A stretch of DNA of 64,000 bases from Haloferax sp. Atlit-12N (GTDB lineage Archaea > Halobacteriota > Halobacteria > Halobacteriales > Haloferacaceae). The translations under genes and the position numbers were made by a program. Below the pieces are notes generated by a model that worked only from the letters and a program-made list of their open reading frames with translations, searched no databases and was not told the origin of the DNA. The stretch lies in NCBI RefSeq assembly GCF_003383095.1, contig NZ_PSYW01000004.1, forward strand, positions 245,807 through 309,806, in the 5' to 3' direction. Of the stretch, positions 58,778 to 64,000 are shown one piece after another (position 1 is the first letter of the stretch; each line of letters opens with the position of its first letter).

Positions 58778-59614
58778 ATGCCCGGCTTCCTGACCCGCAT
58801 TGCCGACGGATGGAGTCACGCTGTTGATGATCCGCGTCTCGTCGTGGTTCCTATCCTATTTGGGATTCTCAACGTGGACAAGATGTTAGCCGTTCTCACT
58901 CACGATGGCGTGTACTTCGGGGTCACCTTCGGTACGCCGTTTTCGCCCGGCTCAGTGTGGGAGTTCGTTGCGGCACCCAATACCGGAGTCAATCTCTCCC
59001 CCGGCGTTCCGGTCGGCACGGAGGCGCGACTGGTTGTCCTCGGGGTGGTTGCCATCGTCGTGAAATCGCTCCTCGCGGCGGGATACTTCGGAAGCCTCGC
59101 CGACCAGTTGAAACGCGGCGAATTCGAGTTCTTCGATAACGTCCGGGCACACGGGGTTCCGTTTCTGGTCTTGACCGCGGTGCCGTCCCTCATCGTCTTC
59201 GGCGGTGCGCTCGCCCTCATGGGGACCGTTCGCAACCCCGGTACGGAGTTGTTCGTGGTCGTCGCACTCTCCGCCGTCGCGTACTTCGTTGCGACGTACT
59301 TCGTTTACGCGACGCCGTATCTGATTGTCCTCCGGGATGTCGGGTTGTTTGACGCACTTCGAGCGTCTGTCTCTTTCGCCGTCGGCGGCGGGGCGTACTT
59401 CAGTTATTTTCTCAAATACGGGGCGTTGGTTCTCGGCATCTCCTTCTTTGCGACGATACTCGTCGTCAACGTGCCGGGAATCGGACTGCTGGTCGGCGTT
59501 CTCGGCGGCGGACTGTTGGGACTCGCGTTGAACGCCACGACGATGCGGTTCGTCGCGGACATCGACTCCGCGTCTCCCTCGCTCGGGTCGTGGGACGACG
59601 ACGTGATGGTGTGA
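58778..59614 (+). CDS. Polytopic membrane protein, DUF-type, unknown function
   Basis: A 278-residue protein with about six membrane helices; start MPGFLTRIADGWSHAVDDPR, and a C-terminal Gly-rich pair of helices (FATILVVNVPGIGLLVGVLG). Similar haloarchaeal proteins are annotated only as hypothetical. ATG 58778 (or GTG 58775) lies well downstream of an ATGTTTATATT box at about 58681; separate from the previous gene (126-bp gap). Confidence 0.7.
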   Translation: MPGFLTRIADGWSHAVDDPRLVVVPILFGILNVDKMLAVLTHDGVYFGVTFGTPFSPGSVWEFVAAPNTGVNLSPGVPVGTEARLVVLGVVAIVVKSLLAAGYFGSLADQLKRGEFEFFDNVRAHGVPFLVLTAVPSLIVFGGALALMGTVRNPGTELFVVVALSAVAYFVATYFVYATPYLIVLRDVGLFDALRASVSFAVGGGAYFSYFLKYGALVLGISFFATILVVNVPGIGLLVGVLGGGLLGLALNATTMRFVADIDSASPSLGSWDDDVMV

Positions 59615-59709
59615 GTGGAGTCACAAAACCGCCCGGTAACACCGACGCCACCCGCTTTCGGTCACGTCGCCGAGAAGGTATATAGAGTCGACGCGTAGGT
59701 GCGCACGTA

Positions 59710-60462
59710 ATGAAAGTCGGCTCCGAGACGAAGCTCTACAAGGCGGAGCGCACCGACGTCTCCCAGAATCAGGGGAAGTTCCGGACCTACTTCAACTTCC
59801 CCGGCCGCGCCCTGCCGGACCACGCGGACCACGGCTACGGCCCGCTCGCGACCATCGTCGAGTCGTTCATGGACCCCGACACCCACATCGCGATGCACCC
59901 CCACCGCGACGAGGAAATCATCTCGTGGGTGCCCGCCGGCGTGATGCGCCACGGCGACCAAGACGGCAACGACCTCGTCACCGACGCCGACCACCTGATG
60001 GTGATGAACGCAGGCGAGACGTTCTGGCACGAGGAGTTCACCCGCGCGGACGACCCGCCGCTCCGGATGCTCCAGATGTTCGTCCGGCCCCACAGCCTCG
60101 GGCTGGAGCCGAACATCCAACACGAACCCATCGACGCCCCCGTCGAGGGCGAGTGGCGGCACCTGTTCGGCCCCGAAGGCTCCGACGCACCGCTTTTCGT
60201 CCGCAACGAAGTGGACCTCTTCGACCTTCGTCTCGACGCCGGGTCGAGCGCCGACCTCCCCGAAATCGAGGGGCGAGACGCGTACTTCTACGTGTTCGAC
60301 GGCGCGGTCAAGGCCGCGGGAACGCGCTTCGGGAAGACCGAAAGCGGCCTGCTCGTCGACGACGCCGGAGTCACGCTCACCGCCGAGGAGGACGCCACCG
60401 TGGTCGCGTTCTTGATAGACCCCGACGCGCCTGTCACCCGGCAGGGTACCATCGGTCGCTGA
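59710..60462 (+). CDS. Pirin-family bicupin
   Basis: A 250-residue protein: N-cupin with metal ligands in HIAMHPHRDEEIISWVPAGV (H-x-H-x-x-E pattern) and GETFWHEEF, followed by the C-terminal pirin half (LFVRNEVDLFDLRLDAGSSA). Some pirins have quercetin 2,3-dioxygenase activity, others act in redox sensing. First of a run of three related-stress genes on the plus strand. A TATATAG box lies about 28 nt before the ATG, so it is leaderless. Confidence 0.9.
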   Translation: MKVGSETKLYKAERTDVSQNQGKFRTYFNFPGRALPDHADHGYGPLATIVESFMDPDTHIAMHPHRDEEIISWVPAGVMRHGDQDGNDLVTDADHLMVMNAGETFWHEEFTRADDPPLRMLQMFVRPHSLGLEPNIQHEPIDAPVEGEWRHLFGPEGSDAPLFVRNEVDLFDLRLDAGSSADLPEIEGRDAYFYVFDGAVKAAGTRFGKTESGLLVDDAGVTLTAEEDATVVAFLIDPDAPVTRQGTIGR

Positions 60463-60578
60463 CCACCCTCCCGCGACTCTCGCACCCACCATATCGAACC
60501 CCGCCCCCACCGTCACCGCACCAACGCCGCCACTATCACCCACCACCACTCATCCACTAAGACACTCCGCCCAACTCG
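60463..60578. other. Low-complexity CA/CC-rich intergenic stretch
   Basis: Strand-biased sequence of C and A (CACCATATCG, CCACCGTCACCGCACCAACG, ACCCACCACCACTCATCCAC) with almost no G. No gene or hairpin seen. Confidence 0.5.
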
Positions 60579-61604
60579 ATGCTCACAGACACCGCCGGAA
60601 TCCACCACGTCACGGGAATCGTCCGCGACGCGCAGGCGAACGTCGACTTCTACGCGACGACGCTCGGCCTGCGCCTCGTCAAGCAGACGGTGAACTTCAA
60701 CGAGAAGTTCACGCGCCACCTGTTTTACGGCGACGAGACCGGCTCGCCCGGAACGGCCCTGACGTTCTTCCCGTACCCCGCCGAGGAACCAGGTCGCCCC
60801 GGCACGCCGCAGATTCGGACCGCGTCGCTCGTGATACCACCCGATGCCGTCGACTACTGGGTCGACCGCCTCACCGACCGCAGCGTCGACGTCGACGGCC
60901 CGTTCGAGCGGTTCGACGAGACCGTCATCCGGTTTTCCGACCCCGACGGCACCGACCTGGAACTCGTCACCGGCGAGTCGCCGGTCGAACCGTGGGTCGA
61001 CGGTCCGGTCCCCGCCGAGCGCGCGATTCGCGGCATTCACGGCGTCACGCTCCACTCGACGAACCCCTTCGTGACCGCCAGCGTGCTCGATACGCTCGGG
61101 TTCGACCTCGTCGCACAGGAGGGCGACCGCGTCCGTTACCGAGCACCGGACGACCGGGCGACCGTCGTGGACCTCCTCGACAGAGACGGTGAGTTCGGCC
61201 GCGAGGGCGCGGGGAGCATCCATCACGTCGCGGTCCGCGTCGAGGACGAGGCCCAGTTGTACGAGTGGCACGACCTGTTCCGCGAGCGCGGCTACGACGT
61301 GTCGCGGGTGAAAGACAGACACGTGTTCCACTCGCTGTACGTCCGCGAACCGGGCGGTATCCTGTTCGAACTCGCGACCGACGGCCCCGGACTCACGTTC
61401 GACGTCGACCCGGAGACGCTCGGCCAGTCGCTGTACCTCCCGCCGTGGCTGGAGGAGGACCGCGGGATGATAGAAAGCCAACTGCGCCCGCTTGACCTGC
61501 CGGTTGGCGTTGGAGGCGACGACGGAGGCGACGGAGACGATGGGGGCGACGGCGACGAGGGCAACGTGGGCGTTGGACTCAGTAGCGACGACGGGTCGAA
61601 CTGA
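60579..61604 (+). CDS. VOC-family ring-cleaving dioxygenase (MhqO/LinE-like)
   Basis: A 341-residue protein of two paired glyoxalase/VOC modules: GIHHVTGIVRDAQANVDFYA (His ligand) and GIHGVTLHSTNPFVTASVLD, with SIHHVAVRVEDEAQLYEWHD and PGGILFELATD (Glu ligand). MhqO-type enzymes open hydroquinone-like rings. The last 30 residues are a Gly/Asp low-complexity tail (about 312-328), an oddity that may be a halophilic add-on. The stop shares one base with the start of the next gene. Confidence 0.88.
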   Translation: MLTDTAGIHHVTGIVRDAQANVDFYATTLGLRLVKQTVNFNEKFTRHLFYGDETGSPGTALTFFPYPAEEPGRPGTPQIRTASLVIPPDAVDYWVDRLTDRSVDVDGPFERFDETVIRFSDPDGTDLELVTGESPVEPWVDGPVPAERAIRGIHGVTLHSTNPFVTASVLDTLGFDLVAQEGDRVRYRAPDDRATVVDLLDRDGEFGREGAGSIHHVAVRVEDEAQLYEWHDLFRERGYDVSRVKDRHVFHSLYVREPGGILFELATDGPGLTFDVDPETLGQSLYLPPWLEEDRGMIESQLRPLDLPVGVGGDDGGDGDDGGDGDEGNVGVGLSSDDGSN

Positions 61605-62326
61605 TGTCACCCCGCCCGACCGCGCCCGCGTCCGCGACCGACCCCCACGAGGGACAGGAGATTGCGACGGCCGGCGCGCCTCGGCAGGTCGCTGACGCGG
61701 CGGTCGTCGTGCTCCACGGCCGCGGGTCGAAAGCGCGGCACGCCCTCACGCTCGTCGACGAGTTCCTCCACCGCGGCGTGATGTACCTCGCGCCGCAGGC
61801 CGCCGGCAGTTCGTGGTATCCGGCCCCGGCCGCCAGTCCCATCGAGCGAAACGAGCCGTGGCTCTCCTCCGCGCTCGGACGGGTGTCGACCGCGCTCGAC
61901 ATCGCCGCCGACGCCGGGATTCCGCCCGAACGAGTCGTCTTTTTCGGGTTCTCGCAGGGGGCGTGTCTCGCCGCCGAGTTCGCGGTTCGGAACCCCCGCC
62001 GGTACGGCGGCCTCGTCGCCCTCTCGGGAAGCCTCCTCGGACCCGACCTCGCGAGTCGGACCGGCGGCTACGGCGGCAGCGACAACGATGTCGACCGCGG
62101 CGGTCACGCCGTCGATGCCGTCGACGCCGACTTCGACGGCACGCCGGTTTTCTTCGGGAGCGGCCGCGACGACGCCCGCGTCGAGGCCGACCGAGTCGAG
62201 GCGTCGGCCCGAGTCTTCTCGGCGCTCGGAGCCGACGCGACGAGCCGACTGTACGAGGGGCTGGGCCACGCTATCAACGACGACGAAATCCGAGTCATCA
62301 ACTCGTTCATCGAGGAACTCGACTGA
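61604..62326 (+). CDS. Alpha/beta hydrolase (MhqD/phospholipase-carboxylesterase type)
   Basis: A 240-residue esterase: VVVLHGRGSKARHALTLVDE (HG oxyanion), VFFGFSQGACLAAEFAVRNP (Ser nucleophile in GFSQG), FFGSGRDDARV (Asp) and YEGLGHAINDDEI (His). Paired in bacteria with an MhqO-type dioxygenase in quinone resistance; the one-base overlap here supports the same pairing. An insertion rich in Gly/Asp (about 150-165) is unusual. Confidence 0.88.
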   Translation: MSPRPTAPASATDPHEGQEIATAGAPRQVADAAVVVLHGRGSKARHALTLVDEFLHRGVMYLAPQAAGSSWYPAPAASPIERNEPWLSSALGRVSTALDIAADAGIPPERVVFFGFSQGACLAAEFAVRNPRRYGGLVALSGSLLGPDLASRTGGYGGSDNDVDRGGHAVDAVDADFDGTPVFFGSGRDDARVEADRVEASARVFSALGADATSRLYEGLGHAINDDEIRVINSFIEELD

Positions 62327-62447
62327 GGCGTAGTACGGCGTTTTTACGAGTCTCGGGTCGATAGCCGCGCGACTCCGCTGTGTCGATATCGTAGAAGAAA
62401 GAACGAAGGTAGTGAGTCGTAGTCGGAAGATGCGACCGTGGTTGCGC

Positions 62448-63032
62448 TTAGACCTCGTCGATGAGGGAGCCGTAGACGGACTCGGCGTCGGCGGGCACGT
62501 CGAAGTCGTGGTAGTGTTCGCCCTTCTCCTTCGAGAGGATGTTGAGGGCGGCGGCCGCGCCGTCGCCGGCGGAGATGACGGCCTGCCACTCTTCGGCGCG
62601 GACCATCGCACCCGTCGCGTAGGCACCCTCGACGCTCGTCTCCATCGTCACGTCCACGTCGACGATTTCGTCGTCGAAGGCGCAGCCGAGCGACTCCGCG
62701 AGGTCCCGGTTCGCGCCCGTGGCGAGCACGACGTAGTCGGACTCGTACTCGTCGTCGTCGGTCGTGACGACGAAGCCGTCGTCTCCCTCGCTCACGTCGG
62801 TGACTTCCTCGCCTTGGTGGCGCTCCGCGTCGAAGTGGTCGACCTGCGTGCGGAGCGTCTCCATGTAGTCCGTTCCGTCGATGGAGCCGATTCCGGGATA
62901 GTTGAACAGATGTGCCTTGTGCATCCACGTCTTGTCCGTGTCGAACACCGTCGTGGAGAGCCCGTTCTTCGCGGCGAAGAGGGCGGTTGTCAGACCAGCG
63001 GGACCGCCGCCGATGACGATTACGTCTGCCAT
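62448..63032 (-). CDS. Small FAD-dependent oxidoreductase (thioredoxin-reductase-like)
   Basis: A 194-residue flavoprotein: N-terminal GGGPAGLTTALFAAKNGLST and C-terminal FAD motif VEGAYATGAMVRAEEWQAVI. It is far shorter than true thioredoxin reductases (about 300) and lacks both the NAD domain and CxxC, so it is a minimal form seen in archaea, with unknown partner. Start ATG 63032. Confidence 0.85.
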   Translation of the reverse strand: MADVIVIGGGPAGLTTALFAAKNGLSTTVFDTDKTWMHKAHLFNYPGIGSIDGTDYMETLRTQVDHFDAERHQGEEVTDVSEGDDGFVVTTDDDEYESDYVVLATGANRDLAESLGCAFDDEIVDVDVTMETSVEGAYATGAMVRAEEWQAVISAGDGAAAALNILSKEKGEHYHDFDVPADAESVYGSLIDEV

Positions 63033-63113
63033 GTTCCATGTACTAGCGTACTTGATAAAGAACCCCAGTAAAGCGGTTATTTTGTAGTACTCTCGATTAC
63101 GTGCTATCGAGGT

Positions 63114-63296
63114 TCATTGGTCTAACTGCGACTCGGCAAACGAGACGGCGAACTGGTCGCGCATCTCGCGGCGGAGCATCTCGCTCATCACCTCGTAGAC
63201 GACCGGTTGCGGATACTCCTCCAGCAATGCGGCGAGGTCGACGGCACAGTCGGATTTCAGGGCGGCGAATTCGGCAGTCCACGGCGGGTTGCTCAT
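63114..63296 (-). CDS. Small conserved-looking haloarchaeal protein (60 aa)
   Basis: ATG 63296; helical, acidic, no cysteine pair or DNA-binding motif (VDLAALLEEYPQPVVYEVMS). The codon pattern is typical of real genes here. Function unknown. Confidence 0.65.
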   Translation of the reverse strand: MSNPPWTAEFAALKSDCAVDLAALLEEYPQPVVYEVMSEMLRREMRDQFAVSFAESQLDQ

Positions 63297-63403
63297 TACC
63301 CGCACATCCCGTTCCGCGTAGTTATGAATTTTGATTGAAACAAAGTACCATAATCGACAGCCTCAGACCCGTCACTCGCCGAAAAATGTGGTTGATGTTC
63401 GGT

Positions 63404-63464
63404 AGAGGGTGCCGGTCTGGCGGGGCGAACTCGCCCCACGGATGCCCTCAATCGAGCACCCTCT
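63404..63464. terminator. Nested hairpin downstream of superoxide dismutase
   Basis: Outer arms AGAGGGTGC (63404-63412) and GCACCCTCT (63456-63464) enclose a perfect inner hairpin GGGGCGA-AC-TCGCCCC (63422-63437). It begins 57 nt after the dismutase stop in its own direction. No T-run; a 3' structure or terminator is possible. Confidence 0.45.
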
Positions 63465-63520
63465 CACGGTAACCTGTGGTGGTCGCGCGGGAGCGCGTGG
63501 GTTCGTTCTGTTACGCTACG

Positions 63521-64000
63521 CTACTCGAAGAGTTCGACGGCCTGGTCGTAGCGAGCGGCGGGTTCGTCCCAGTCGACGACCTCGAAGAACGCGGAGACGA
63601 AGTCGCCGCGGGCCGGGCCGTAGTCGTGGTAGTAGGAGTGCTCCCAGACGTCGAGCGCGAGGATGGGGTGGGAGCCCCAGAGTGCACCCTGGTCGTGCTT
63701 GTCGACGACGACGTTCCGAAGCTGGTTCGAGAACGAGTCGTAGACGAGAAGCGCCCAGCCGCCGGCCGCGCCGGCCGCCGCTTCGAATTCGCCTTTCCAG
63801 GCTTCGTAGGAACCGAAGTCCTCCGCGATGCGGTCTGCGAGCGCACCCTCGGGCTCGTCGCCGCCTTCCGGCGACATGTTCTGCCAGAACAGGTCGTGCA
63901 GAATGTGTCCCGAGCCGTTGTGGGTGACGTTGCGGAGCGCGCCGGCGGACGAGCCGAACTCGCCTGCTTCGCGGTTCTCGGCGAGGGTCTCCTCGGCCGC
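63521..64000 (-). CDS. sod: Fe/Mn superoxide dismutase, C-terminal part (5' end outside window)
   Basis: The frame is open from the right edge to TAG at 63521 (159 codons). It has NGSGHILHDLFWQNMSPEGG, WALLVYDSFSNQL and the metal ligands in ALDVWEHSYYHDYG (Asp and His of D-x-W-E-H). The enzyme converts superoxide to peroxide and oxygen. Mn is the usual metal in haloarchaea (established knowledge); sequence alone does not fix it. The N-terminal histidine ligand is outside the window. Confidence 0.93.
   Translation of the reverse strand, partial: AAEETLAENREAGEFGSSAGALRNVTHNGSGHILHDLFWQNMSPEGGDEPEGALADRIAEDFGSYEAWKGEFEAAAGAAGGWALLVYDSFSNQLRNVVVDKHDQGALWGSHPILALDVWEHSYYHDYGPARGDFVSAFFEVVDWDEPAARYDQAVELFE

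Overview
The window is a high-GC, acidic-proteome stretch of a haloarchaeal chromosome or large replicon, most like Haloferax or a close relative. The signs are twin-arginine lipoproteins with [LTS]SGC/AGC lipoboxes, bat-type HTH_10 regulators, PhiH1/PadR-like regulators, DUF7344/DUF7343-type regulators, mostly leaderless genes with a TATA-like box about 26 nt before the start codon, and an archaeal-type initiator tRNA. The genus is an inference.

From the left edge to about 51.9 kb lies one cell-surface polysaccharide or glycoprotein island. It holds a complete set of genes from fructose-6-phosphate to acetamido-uronic acid nucleotides: GlmS, GlmM and GlmU; two distinct nucleotide-sugar 6-dehydrogenases; a Gfo/Idh oxidoreductase; a DegT/DnrJ aminotransferase; and a hexapeptide N-acyltransferase. 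Around these are glycosyltransferases (two GT2, one GT4, two GT-C-like membrane proteins), a DUF354 protein, an ATP-grasp enzyme, an asparagine-synthase-like enzyme, a Wzx-type flippase with a long Thr-rich tail, a PAP2 phosphatase, an arylsulfotransferase-like protein, two exported beta-helix (pectin-lyase-fold) proteins, a MoxR/DUF58/DUF4129 group and several unusual exported lipoproteins. Between 6.2 and 13.7 kb is a nest of regulators, including a membrane-spanning one with calcium-binding repeats outside and a winged helix inside.

The most striking feature is a shared promoter element, CTTA-N8-ATAATAA (a partial dyad TTA-N9-TAA merging into a TATA-like box). I find 20 copies between 1.8 and 50.9 kb, in front of nearly every biosynthetic transcription unit on both strands and in five divergent intergenic regions. 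In ten cases it lies 25-27 nt before the start codon, as expected for leaderless transcripts. I saw none by eye in the right-hand 12 kb. This suggests a dedicated regulon, perhaps driven by an alternative TFB/TBP or by the two HTH_10 proteins whose own genes carry the element.

From about 52 kb the content changes to ordinary genes: a lipoprotein, RNase HI, an RNA-ligase-like protein, an initiator tRNA-Met with a duplicated 3' end next to it, a cupin and a short-chain dehydrogenase sharing an operator-like element, an HTH_10 regulator, membrane proteins, a pirin, an MhqO/MhqD-like pair, a small FAD protein, and the 3' part of a Fe/Mn superoxide dismutase running off the right edge.
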